A DNA stretch of 5,981 nt, taken from positions 1-5,981 of the forward strand of contig JAAYMP010000119.1 of the NCBI GenBank assembly GCA_012521315.1. Reading direction: 5' to 3'. Below the pieces are notes generated by a model that saw only the letters and a list, made by a program, of their open reading frames with translations, did no database searches and was not told the DNA's origin. Shown in pieces: positions 1-5,717 of the stretch (position 1 is the first letter of the stretch; the number at the start of each line of letters is the position of its first letter). The position numbers and the translations under genes were made by a program. The stretch is from Bacillota bacterium. Lineage in GTDB: Bacteria > Bacillota > UBA4882 > UBA10575.

Positions 1-34
1 GGTTAAGCTCAAACGGGGACTTTCTGGTGATCAT
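1..34 (-). CDS. map: Methionine aminopeptidase (type I), N-terminal 11 codons, cut by window edge
   Basis: This is the start of a gene that runs off the left edge. Its ATG overlaps the adk stop codon as ATGA, and the visible peptide reads MITRKSPFELN. That matches the usual beginning of bacterial type I methionine aminopeptidases, where a Met-Ile-x-x-Lys-Ser-Pro start is followed by an acidic/leucine segment. The enzyme is a cytosolic metallohydrolase that removes the initiator methionine from nascent proteins. None of its metal-binding residues lie inside the window, so the call rests on the short peptide plus position: adk followed by map is the standard order at the end of this operon. The ribosome binding site GGTGGAG (37-43) lies within the last codons of adk, so translation is probably coupled to adk. 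Confidence 0.83.
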   Translation of the reverse strand, partial: MITRKSPFELN

Positions 35-687
35 TGCTCCACCCGTTTGCGGAGCCCGGCCACAATTACCCGGTAAACATCATCAATAGGCTGGGCGCCA
101 TCAACCGTCAATAAAAGTCCGGCTATGCGGTAGTACTCAATTAAAGGCGCGGTCTGCTGGGCATAAACCGCCAGCCGGTTACGGACCGTCGCTTCCGCGT
201 CGTCCTCCCGCTGGATCAGTTGGCCTTGGCAAAGATCGCAGACCCCGGGGTGTTGTTCTTTCTTGGTCGCCACGTGGTAGACCGCCCCGCAGTCCCGGCA
301 GATGCGCCGGCCCGACAGGCGTTCCACCAAAACCTCCGGATCAACTTGGATATTGACCACCGCCGTCAACGCCTGCCCTTTTTCCGCCAGGTGCCGGTCA
401 AAAGCAATCGCTTGCGGTAAGGTCCGTGGAAAACCGTCAAGGAGAAAACCCTGGGCGGTGTCGGGCGCCGCGAGGCGCTCTTTGACGATCCCAAGCACCA
501 ATTCGTCGGGGACCAACTCCCCGGCCTTTATATACCTTTCCGCCTGCTCCCCCAGGGGAGTCTTGTTTTTAATCGCTTCCCGGAAGATATCGCCGGTGGA
601 GACCGGCGGGATCTTAAATTCCGCACCGATACGGGCGGCTTGCGTTCCTTTTCCCGCCCCCGGTGGACCCAGAAGAATAAGCCGCAA
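31..687 (-). CDS. adk: Adenylate kinase, zinc-lid form
   Basis: Cytosolic enzyme that interconverts ATP plus AMP with two ADP. With the start chosen here it is 218 residues long and begins MRLILLGPPGAGKGTQA, the standard family opening. The P-loop GPPGAGKGT is at about residues 7-15, the AMP-site motif STGDIFR at 30-36, and LLDGFPRT at 82-89. The lid (about 125-162) carries four cysteines at 130, 133, 150 and 153 (CxxC-x16-CxxC), the zinc-binding form common in Gram-positive bacteria, followed by REDD. A longer reading from GTG at 696 adds Met-Ser-Phe. I prefer TTG at 687 because AGGTGA (693-698) then sits at a normal distance and the protein starts where homologues start. It follows secY after 24 bases and overlaps map by 4. 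Confidence 0.96.
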   Translation of the reverse strand: MRLILLGPPGAGKGTQAARIGAEFKIPPVSTGDIFREAIKNKTPLGEQAERYIKAGELVPDELVLGIVKERLAAPDTAQGFLLDGFPRTLPQAIAFDRHLAEKGQALTAVVNIQVDPEVLVERLSGRRICRDCGAVYHVATKKEQHPGVCDLCQGQLIQREDDAEATVRNRLAVYAQQTAPLIEYYRIAGLLLTVDGAQPIDDVYRVIVAGLRKRVEQ

Positions 688-692
688 AAAAC

Positions 693-698
693 TCACCT
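693..698 (-). promoter_or_regulatory. Ribosome binding site of adk, supports the TTG start
   Basis: AGGTGA on the minus strand lies 5 bases before TTG at 687. Aligned to the anti-Shine-Dalgarno sequence the effective spacing is about 8. The alternative GTG at 694-696 lies inside this motif and would have only a poor AAGTAG in front of it. Confidence 0.65.
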
Positions 699-711
699 AC
701 TTAATTCCGCA

Positions 712-1965
712 CTACTTTATAAAACCTTCATACTGACGCATCACAAGCTGCGCCTCAATCTGCTTCATCGTATCAATCGCCACCCCAACGGCGATCAAGA
801 GGCTGGTTCCGCCAAACCCAATCTGCCGGATACCGGTCAACGGGCCCAGCAGATAGGGGATTAGCGCGATAAAGGTTAAAAAGAGCGCTCCTGTCGTTGT
901 GATCCGGGTTAAAATCTTATCCAGATACTCGGCGGTCGGTCGCCCCGGGCGGATCCCCGGAATGAAACCGCCGTATTTCTTCAGATTATCGGCTACTTCC
1001 ATCGGATTGAAGGTAACAGCCGTGTAAAAAAAGGAGAAAAGGAAGATAAAGAGCGCATAAATAACCAGGTAAATTGGCTGACCGGGATAAAGGTACTTCT
1101 GAACAAACTTAATGAAACCGCTCTCCGGCGGGAGGAAAGTGGCGATGGTCGCCGGGAAGGCCAAAACCGAAGAGGCGAAGATCACCGGAATCACGCCAAC
1201 CTGGTTCACCCGGAGCGGCATGTGGGTTGCTTGCCCGCCATACATTTTCCGCCCGACGACCCGTTTGGCGTACTGTACCGGGATCTTTCTCTCCCCCTGT
1301 GTCACGATGACCACAAAGGCCACGATCAAAATGCTTAAGACCAAAAAGAGAAGCAACCCAATGGGTGAAGTCCCCCCTTCCCCGATCGTCTGCAGCGTCC
1401 GGACCGCATCCGGCACAAAACGGGCAACAATCCCCGCAAAGATCAGCATGGAAACCCCGTTCCCGATTCCCCGCTCGGAGATATGCTCGCCAAGCCAGGT
1501 CAGGAAGACCGTGCCGGCCGTCATGATCAAGACAATACTGAGCAAGGACCCCACGCTTGCCGGATCAACCATGGCCTGCCGGAAATTCATGGTGATCGCA
1601 AAGGCCTGAACCAAACCGAGAATGACGGTGCCGTACTTTGTATACCGGGCGAGCACTCGCCGGCCTTCGGGGCCTTCCTTGGAAAGCTCCTGCCACCCCG
1701 GGATCACCACGGTTAAGAGGTTGATGATGATCGAAGCAGTGATGTATGGTTGGACCCCAAGGGCGAAGAGGGACATATTACTGAGCGCCCCTCCGGAAAA
1801 CATATCCAGCAAGCTAAAGAGGCCGTGCTCACCCAGATCAAAGGACCTCATCCCTGGAACCACAATATACGAACCCAAGCGAAAAACCGCCAACAGGAAA
1901 ACCGTCCACCATATTTTTTTCCGGATCTCCGGAATGCGGAATGCAGTTTTGATCGACTCCCACAT
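712..1965 (-). CDS. secY: Preprotein translocase channel subunit SecY
   Basis: Central pore protein of the SecYEG complex in the cytoplasmic membrane. It passes unfolded secretory proteins and inserts membrane proteins, working with SecA or the ribosome. The 417-residue product shows ten hydrophobic segments, at roughly 19-37, 67-89, 112-132, 141-158, 169-187, 201-222, 257-278, 297-318, 355-375 and 380-398. Family landmarks are the plug and TM2 region (SGGALSNMSLFALGVQPYI, 57-75), GERKIPVQYAKRVVGR (224-239) in the cytosolic loop after TM6, GGFIPGIRPG (332-341) in the loop after TM8, and the tail VMRQYEGFIK. It is at the short end of the family and appears complete. The ATG is one base after the rplO stop, and its ribosome binding site GAGGTGAT lies within rplO, so translation is very probably coupled to rplO. 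Confidence 0.98.
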   Translation of the reverse strand: MWESIKTAFRIPEIRKKIWWTVFLLAVFRLGSYIVVPGMRSFDLGEHGLFSLLDMFSGGALSNMSLFALGVQPYITASIIINLLTVVIPGWQELSKEGPEGRRVLARYTKYGTVILGLVQAFAITMNFRQAMVDPASVGSLLSIVLIMTAGTVFLTWLGEHISERGIGNGVSMLIFAGIVARFVPDAVRTLQTIGEGGTSPIGLLLFLVLSILIVAFVVIVTQGERKIPVQYAKRVVGRKMYGGQATHMPLRVNQVGVIPVIFASSVLAFPATIATFLPPESGFIKFVQKYLYPGQPIYLVIYALFIFLFSFFYTAVTFNPMEVADNLKKYGGFIPGIRPGRPTAEYLDKILTRITTTGALFLTFIALIPYLLGPLTGIRQIGFGGTSLLIAVGVAIDTMKQIEAQLVMRQYEGFIK

Positions 1966-1966
1966 C

Positions 1967-2407
1967 CTATATCACCTCAGCTTTACCGCCGGCCGCCTCA
2001 ATCTTGGTGGTGGCTGATCCGCTAAAAGCATGGGCTTTCACGGTCAGTTTCTTCTCCAGCTCGCCCCGGCCCAGTACTTTCACCCCATCGTAAACTTTAT
2101 TAATCAAACCGTTCTCCAGTAAAAGTTCCGGGGTAACTTCCGTGCCATCCGCAAAACAATTTAAACGTTCAATATTGACTTCCGCCCAGATTTTGCGGTT
2201 GAAATTCTTAAAACCCCGCTTTGGCAGCCGACGCTGCAAAGGGGTCTGCCCGCCTTCAAATGTCGGCCCTTTTGCCCCGCCGGAGCGTGCCTTCTGGCCT
2301 TTATGACCACGCCCGGAGGTTTTTCCCAAACCGGAACCAATTCCCCGTCCAACCCGTTTGCGCGTGGTTCTTGACCCACTTGCCGGTTGTAATTCCTCAA
2401 GCCTCAT
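1967..2407 (-). CDS. rplO: 50S ribosomal protein L15
   Basis: Large-subunit protein that binds 23S rRNA and joins late in 50S assembly. The 146-residue protein starts MRLEELQPASGSR. Its long, basic, glycine-rich N-terminal arm (about 15-70) includes GRGIGSGLGKTSGRGHKGQK and the segment GGQTPLQRRLPKRGF (52-66), both typical of L15. The globular C-terminal half ends in the KIEAAGGKAEVI segment, where homologues also end. Its ribosome binding site TAGGAGGTG overlaps the TAG stop of rpmD, leaving an 11-base gap. The 3' end carries the secY ribosome binding site, and secY begins one base after the stop. Confidence 0.98.
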   Translation of the reverse strand: MRLEELQPASGSRTTRKRVGRGIGSGLGKTSGRGHKGQKARSGGAKGPTFEGGQTPLQRRLPKRGFKNFNRKIWAEVNIERLNCFADGTEVTPELLLENGLINKVYDGVKVLGRGELEKKLTVKAHAFSGSATTKIEAAGGKAEVI

Positions 2408-2418
2408 GCTGGCACCTC

Positions 2419-2619
2419 CTATTCCTCAGTTACTTCCACTAGATGTTCAACTTTCTTGATCATCCCTTGGATTACCTGATTATTGGGCACGACAAGCGTC
2501 TGGTTCAACCGGTTGAAGCCGAGGGCGGCAATTGTCGCTTTCTGGTCTTTACTCCGGCCAATCGTACTCCGTTTCCAGGTAACAACCAAGTTTTTCTCTT
2601 TCCCTTTCTTCTTTGGCAT
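2419..2619 (-). CDS. rpmD: 50S ribosomal protein L30, with a short basic N-terminal extension
   Basis: Small large-subunit protein, 66 residues from the ATG chosen here. The conserved L30 core runs from about residue 10 (NLVVTWKRSTIGR) through KDQKATIAALGFNRLNQ to the IQGMIKKVEHLVEV end. In most bacterial L30 proteins the core starts one to three residues after the methionine. Here a lysine-rich segment, MPKKKGKEK, precedes it. Upstream in-frame GTG codons at 2628 and 2625 would add MVK, but they would leave no room for a ribosome binding site. The ATG at 2619 has AAGGGG (2628-2633) 8 bases away, so I use it. The gap to rpsE is 12 bases and to rplO 11, and the stop codon forms part of the rplO ribosome binding site. 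Confidence 0.93.
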   Translation of the reverse strand: MPKKKGKEKNLVVTWKRSTIGRSKDQKATIAALGFNRLNQTLVVPNNQVIQGMIKKVEHLVEVTEE

Positions 2620-2627
2620 TTTCACCA

Positions 2628-2633
2628 CCCCTT
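2628..2633 (-). promoter_or_regulatory. Ribosome binding site of rpmD, decides the start
   Basis: AAGGGG overlaps the TAA stop of rpsE and lies 8 bases before ATG at 2619. It abuts GTG at 2628 with no spacing, which argues against the longer reading. The site is weaker than its neighbours because one A of the consensus is G. Confidence 0.6.
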
Positions 2634-3132
2634 AGCCCTGAACTTTTTCTAACGGAAGCCCACGTAAAGCAGCTACTTCCTCCACTTGTTTCAATGCCTT
2701 GAGCCCAGCCACGGTGGCGTTGACCATATTCAAGGGGTTGGATGAGCCAATCGATTTGGTCAAAATATTTCGAATTCCTGCCAGTTCCAAAACCGCACGG
2801 ACCGGTCCACCGGCGATCACACCCGTACCAGGCGCCGCAGGCTTAAGGACAACTCGGCCGGCCCCGAATCTACCCTCGATTGGATGGGGGATCGTGGTGT
2901 TGACGATTGGCACGGCAAAAAGTTTCTTCTTGGCATCTTCAACACCTTTCCGGATGGCCTCCGGAACCTCGCCGGCTTTCCCCAACCCCACACCGACATG
3001 GCCTTGGCCGTCGCCAACCACTACTAAAGCGCTGAAATTAAAGCGACGTCCGCCTTTAACCACCTTAGCGACCCGGTTGATGAAGACCACGCGCTCGGTT
3101 AGTTCCAGTTCATTCTGGTTAATCCGTTTCAT
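2632..3132 (-). CDS. rpsE: 30S ribosomal protein S5
   Basis: Small-subunit protein that binds 16S rRNA near the decoding region and the mRNA entry site and contributes to accuracy. The 166-residue product opens MKRINQNELELTERVVFINR. It then has the S5 N-terminal RNA-binding domain with KVVKGGRRFNFSALVVVGD (about 24-41) and the glycine-rich GHVGVGLGKAGEV (44-56). The C-terminal domain contains GTGVIAGGPVRAVLELAG (102-119) and NPLNMVNATVAGL (132-144). Two ATG codons stand side by side. The one at 3135 would be only 3 bases from AAAGGAGG, while the one at 3132 is 6 bases away, so I use the second. The difference is a single methionine. The gap to rplR is 16 bases. Confidence 0.98.
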   Translation of the reverse strand: MKRINQNELELTERVVFINRVAKVVKGGRRFNFSALVVVGDGQGHVGVGLGKAGEVPEAIRKGVEDAKKKLFAVPIVNTTIPHPIEGRFGAGRVVLKPAAPGTGVIAGGPVRAVLELAGIRNILTKSIGSSNPLNMVNATVAGLKALKQVEEVAALRGLPLEKVQG

Positions 3133-3138
3133 CATATC

Positions 3139-3146
3139 CCTCCTTT
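3139..3146 (-). promoter_or_regulatory. Ribosome binding site of rpsE
   Basis: AAAGGAGG, a near-perfect Shine-Dalgarno sequence, lies 3 bases before ATG 3135 and 6 bases before ATG 3132. The spacing favours the second ATG. Confidence 0.75.
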
Positions 3147-3148
3147 AC

Positions 3149-3520
3149 TTAAAACTCCAATCCGTTCTCGCGCGCTGCTTCGGCCAAGGCCGCGATCCGT
3201 CCATGGAACTTATAGCCGCCACGGTCAAAAACAACTTTGGTAATTCCCTTATCCTTTGCCCTTTGGGCGATCAATTTCCCGACCAGCTTCGCACTGTTGA
3301 TGTTCCCGCCGCACCCATTAAGCTGCGTCCGAACTTCCGGTTCGACGGTGGAGGCGGAAAGCAGGGTTTTCCCCTGAACATCATCGATGATCTGCGCGTA
3401 AATATGGTGAAGGCTTTTATAAACTGACAGTCGGGGCCGCTCGGTGGTCCCGGACATTTTTTTCCGCAACCGGATATGACGGCGGACCCGAGCTTGATTC
3501 CGATCGATCCTCTTAAACAC
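3149..3520 (-). CDS. rplR: 50S ribosomal protein L18
   Basis: Large-subunit protein that binds 5S rRNA together with L5 and links it to the central protuberance. The product has 123 residues from GTG at 3520. A basic N-terminal arm (about 1-22, FKRIDRNQARVRRHIRLRKK) precedes the fold with SGTTERPRLSVYKSLHHIYAQIIDD (23-47), VFDRGGYKFHGRIAALAEAARENGL (97-121) and a terminal EF, all matching the family. A TTG at 3523 immediately precedes the GTG and would add one residue. AAAGGAG (3530-3536) is 9 bases from the GTG and 6 from the TTG, so both are workable. I choose GTG because it initiates more efficiently and many homologues start MFK. It lies 23 bases after rplF and 16 before rpsE. Confidence 0.96.
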   Translation of the reverse strand: MFKRIDRNQARVRRHIRLRKKMSGTTERPRLSVYKSLHHIYAQIIDDVQGKTLLSASTVEPEVRTQLNGCGGNINSAKLVGKLIAQRAKDKGITKVVFDRGGYKFHGRIAALAEAARENGLEF

Positions 3521-3529
3521 CAATTCCCA

Positions 3530-3536
3530 CTCCTTT
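3530..3536 (-). promoter_or_regulatory. Ribosome binding site of rplR
   Basis: AAAGGAG lies 9 bases upstream of GTG 3520 and 6 upstream of TTG 3523. It supports a start at one of these two adjacent codons but does not separate them cleanly. Confidence 0.65.
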
Positions 3537-3543
3537 CCGCGGA

Positions 3544-4089
3544 CTATTTCCCGGCTTTCCCAGCCTTACCGGCTTTCCGGCGTATCGTCTCGTTCACGTA
3601 TTTAATTCCTTTCCCTTTGTAGGGTTCCGGCGGACGGACGCCACGAATCTCGGCCGCCAGCTGCCCGACTCTTTGTTTATCCGCGCCTTTCACAATAATC
3701 CGGTTCGGCGCCGGAACTTCGATTTCAATTCCCGGCTGGGCCTGAAATTCAACCGGATGCGAATAACCAATGGACAAAACCAGTTTTTTCCCTTGCAGCG
3801 TCGCCCGGTAACCAACCCCGTTTATCTCCAGGACCTTCTCAAAGCCTTTGGTAACCCCTTCCACCATATTGGCGATCAGGCTCCGGGTTAATCCGTGCAT
3901 GGCACGGTAATGTCCATCGTCATTGGGCCGTTCTACTTTGACGACCGCGCCGTCTTGAACAACCTTTATTCCGGTGGGGATCTCCTGGGTTAATTCCCCC
4001 TTCGGTCCTTTGACCCGCACCACATTGCCGTCAACCTTAACCTCAACCCCAGTTGGGATACTAATCGGTTTTAAGCCAACTCTGGACAC
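3544..4089 (-). CDS. rplF: 50S ribosomal protein L6
   Basis: Large-subunit protein near the factor-binding region. It is made of two similar domains and needed for late 50S assembly. The 181-residue product opens SRVGLKPISIPTGV, has VKGPKGEL (26-33) in the first domain, GFEKVLEINGVGYRA (82-96) at the domain junction, and the L6 signature PEPYKGKGIKY (154-164) near the end. After RRK at 170-172 the protein ends in three tandem Ala-Gly-Lys units (173-181), a slightly long, lysine-rich tail. The start is GTG. Its ribosome binding site, GGGGGTG (4096-4102), is 6 bases upstream and weaker than those of most neighbours. The gene follows rpsH after 83 bases, the longest gap in the window. Confidence 0.97.
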   Translation of the reverse strand: MSRVGLKPISIPTGVEVKVDGNVVRVKGPKGELTQEIPTGIKVVQDGAVVKVERPNDDGHYRAMHGLTRSLIANMVEGVTKGFEKVLEINGVGYRATLQGKKLVLSIGYSHPVEFQAQPGIEIEVPAPNRIIVKGADKQRVGQLAAEIRGVRPPEPYKGKGIKYVNETIRRKAGKAGKAGK

Positions 4090-4172
4090 TGTTCACACCC
4101 CCATTCCAAATCCGGTTCTTGGTTATAAATTCAATAATAAATCCCGCGACTGCTTGTCATAACACCATCGAT
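4090..4172 (-). promoter_or_regulatory. Long AT-rich spacer between rpsH and rplF, with a weak promoter-like pair
   Basis: This spacer of 83 bases sits where most junctions of this operon have 1-24. Its middle is AT-rich, unlike the flanking genes. On the minus strand ATGACA (4155-4160, one mismatch to TTGACA) is followed after 15 bases by TATTAT (4134-4139, one mismatch to TATAAT). The spacing is shorter than the preferred 17, so an internal promoter is only a possibility. GTTATGA (4157-4163) could also pair with TTATAAC (4122-4128), including one G-U pair, across a 28-base loop, which would be a weak structure. There is no U-tract after a strong stem, so I see no terminator. The last part holds the rplF ribosome binding site. 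Confidence 0.22.
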
Positions 4173-4568
4173 TTACCAGATAAAACAGAGGACTTCGCCT
4201 CCGACTCCCAACTGGCGGGCAATCTTGTCGGTCACAACCCCTTTGGAAGTGGAAAGAATGGCGATCCCCAAACCCCCGAGGACTTTCGGGATCTGATCCT
4301 TTTCCACATAAACCCTGAGCCCCGGCCGGCTAATCCGCTTCAGTCCGCTAATCACCCGCTTTTTCCCGTTATACTTCAAGTACAGGCGGATGATCCCTTG
4401 TTTGTTATCCTCGATCACTTCGTAATCGTGGATATAGCCTTCCTCCTTCAGCAGGCGGGCCAGTTCCTTTTTAATATTGGACGCCGGAACGTCTACCTGT
4501 TTAATCCGGGCGATATTGGCATTGCGAATACGAGTCAACATATCGGCAATTGGGTCCGTTACGACCAT
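4173..4568 (-). CDS. rpsH: 30S ribosomal protein S8
   Basis: Primary 16S rRNA-binding protein of the small-subunit platform. In Escherichia coli S8 is also the translational repressor of the spc operon. The 131-residue product opens MVVTDPIADMLTRIRNAN, the family's highly conserved start. It continues with VPASNIKKELARLLKEEGYI (27-46), RPGLRVYV (81-88), and the C-terminal rRNA-binding signature STSKGVVTD (106-114), ending GVGGEVLCFIW. Length and both ends agree with the family. The ATG has AAGGAGGT 8 bases upstream, and the gap to rpsN is 18 bases. The spacer behind it, before rplF, is unusually long. Confidence 0.98.
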   Translation of the reverse strand: MVVTDPIADMLTRIRNANIARIKQVDVPASNIKKELARLLKEEGYIHDYEVIEDNKQGIIRLYLKYNGKKRVISGLKRISRPGLRVYVEKDQIPKVLGGLGIAILSTSKGVVTDKIARQLGVGGEVLCFIW

Positions 4569-4586
4569 GCTCCGTTACCTCCTTCC

Positions 4587-4772
4587 TTACCAACTGGCTT
4601 TTACCACACCGGGGAGTTCGCCGCGGTGGGCCAGATTCCGGAAACATATACGGCAAATCTGAAATTTCCGCATGTAAGCACGGGGGCGACCACAGAGCTT
4701 ACACCGGTTATACGCCCGAACAGGGTACTTCGGCTTCCGGTTTACTTTTATAATCATCGATTTTTTGGCCAT
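4587..4772 (-). CDS. rpsN: 30S ribosomal protein S14, short zinc-binding form (type Z)
   Basis: Small-subunit head protein that binds 16S rRNA late in 30S assembly. At 61 residues it is the short form, as opposed to the roughly 90-100-residue cysteine-free form. Four cysteines at 24, 27, 40 and 43 make a CxxC-x12-CxxC zinc site within RCKLCGRPRAYMRKFQICRICFRNLA, and the ending GELPGVVKASW is the family consensus. The start MAKKSMIIK is also typical. The ATG is preceded by AAAGGAGG at a normal distance, and the gap to rplE is 18 bases. Only this zinc form is visible in the window. Any zinc-free paralogue would be elsewhere in the genome. Confidence 0.98.
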   Translation of the reverse strand: MAKKSMIIKVNRKPKYPVRAYNRCKLCGRPRAYMRKFQICRICFRNLAHRGELPGVVKASW

Positions 4773-4790
4773 TTGCTAATCCTCCTTTAC

Positions 4791-5333
4791 TCAGGACGCC
4801 CGGAAAGGCATGCCGAGGGATTTCAATAATTCATAACCTTCCTCGTCACTCTGGGCGGTCGTGACAATCACCACATTCATTCCCCTGATCTTGTCGATCT
4901 GGTCGTAGTTGATTTCGGGGAAGATCAACTGTTCCCGAAGGCCGAGATTGTAGTTGCCACGCCCGTCGAAGGATTTGGGGGACACACCGCGAAAGTCACG
5001 GATCCGTGGTAAAGCCACATGGAAAAGTTTGTCGAGGAACTCATACATGCGTTCTCCGCGTAAAGTCACTTTGCACCCGATCGAGACGCCCGCTCTCACC
5101 TTAAAGTTGGCGATGGATTTCTTCGCCTTCGTCACGATCGGCTTCTGCCCGGCGATCTGCGTCATGTCGTTTACTGCGCCGTCGATCAACTTCGGATCCT
5201 GGGTCGCTTCACCCACCCCCATACTGATCACGACCTTTTCCAAACGGGGAACCTGCATTACATTTTTATAACCAAAACGGCTTTTTAAGCTCGGGACAAC
5301 TTCCTTCTCATATTTTTCCCGCAAGCGAGACAT
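4791..5333 (-). CDS. rplE: 50S ribosomal protein L5
   Basis: Large-subunit protein that binds 5S rRNA with L18 and forms part of the central protuberance, contacting P-site tRNA and the small subunit. The 180-residue product opens MSRLREKYEKEVVPSLKSRFGYKN. It contains VPRLEKVVISMGVGEA (28-43), KPIVTKAKKSIANFKVR (64-80), the L5 signature region GVSIGCKVTLRG (82-93), and RIRDFRGVSPKSFDGRGNYNLG (110-131). It ends at the usual length. An in-frame GTG at 5342 would add three residues, but it lies inside the ribosome binding site. The ATG at 5333 has AGGAGGT 7 bases upstream. The gap to rplX is 60 bases, the region where E. coli carries its S8 repressor site. Confidence 0.98.
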   Translation of the reverse strand: MSRLREKYEKEVVPSLKSRFGYKNVMQVPRLEKVVISMGVGEATQDPKLIDGAVNDMTQIAGQKPIVTKAKKSIANFKVRAGVSIGCKVTLRGERMYEFLDKLFHVALPRIRDFRGVSPKSFDGRGNYNLGLREQLIFPEINYDQIDKIRGMNVVIVTTAQSDEEGYELLKSLGMPFRAS

Positions 5334-5340
5334 GGTCAGC

Positions 5341-5347
5341 ACCTCCT
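5341..5347 (-). promoter_or_regulatory. Ribosome binding site of rplE, possibly masked by a weak stem
   Basis: AGGAGGT lies 7 bases before ATG 5333 and overlaps the alternative GTG at 5340-5342, which rules that start out. AGGTG (5340-5344) is complementary to CACCT at 5366-5370 upstream on the same strand. The resulting stem would be only 5 base pairs with a 21-base loop, so masking is possible but unproven. Confidence 0.7.
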
Positions 5348-5393
5348 CCCAAACTCAAATCATTTAGGTGATAAAATCCGCCTCCGCCAAAAC

Positions 5394-5717
5394 TTACTTG
5401 ATCTGGTGACCGCATTTTTTACAGATCCTGACCAAAGTACCGTCTGGGTTTCGGTCACGACCAATTCGCACCGGCCGACCACAACCACCACAAACCAGCA
5501 TCACTTTAGACGCCGAAAGCGGCATCGGTTTATCGATCACCCCGCCTTGGGGATTATCTTTCGTTGGTCTGGCGTGTTTCTTGACCAGATTTACCCCTTC
5601 CACCAGGACCTTCCCTTCACGATGAAACACCCGTTGGATCTTACCCCGTTTTCCTTTATCTTTTCCGGAGAGCACAACAACTTCGTCTCCCTTATGGAGA
5701 TGAGTCTTGACGAACAC
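5394..5717 (-). CDS. rplX: 50S ribosomal protein L24, with C-terminal four-cysteine motif
   Basis: Early 23S rRNA-binding protein that nucleates 50S assembly. The 107-residue product has a KOW-type RNA-binding segment, HKGDEVVVLSGKDKGKRGKI (about 8-27), then EGVNLVKKHARPT (40-52) and NPQGGVIDKPMP (55-66), all characteristic of L24. The C-terminus holds four cysteines at 76, 79, 99 and 102 (VCGGCGRP and CKKCG), a zinc-ribbon-like motif seen in many Gram-positive and thermophile L24 proteins. A longer frame opens at 5789 but overlaps rplN and lacks a ribosome binding site. The start chosen is GTG at 5717, 7 bases after GGGGAGG, giving MFVKTHLHKGDEV. The gap to rplN is 43 bases. Confidence 0.96.
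   Translation of the reverse strand: MFVKTHLHKGDEVVVLSGKDKGKRGKIQRVFHREGKVLVEGVNLVKKHARPTKDNPQGGVIDKPMPLSASKVMLVCGGCGRPVRIGRDRNPDGTLVRICKKCGHQIK

Noticed and set aside
2699..3427. Plus-strand open frame of 242 codons across rpsE and rplR
   Set aside because: It is antisense to S5 and L18, with low-complexity Thr/Pro/Ser-rich translation typical of a shadow frame.
4131..4160. Nine-codon open frame ATG...TGA in the rpsH-rplF spacer
   Set aside because: It has no Shine-Dalgarno sequence in front and its length is expected by chance. Nothing supports translation.
4119..4829. Plus-strand open frame of 236 codons across rpsH, rpsN and rplE
   Set aside because: It lies antisense to three clearly conserved ribosomal genes, shows no recognisable domain, and has no good ribosome binding site. 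It is a shadow of the real coding strand.
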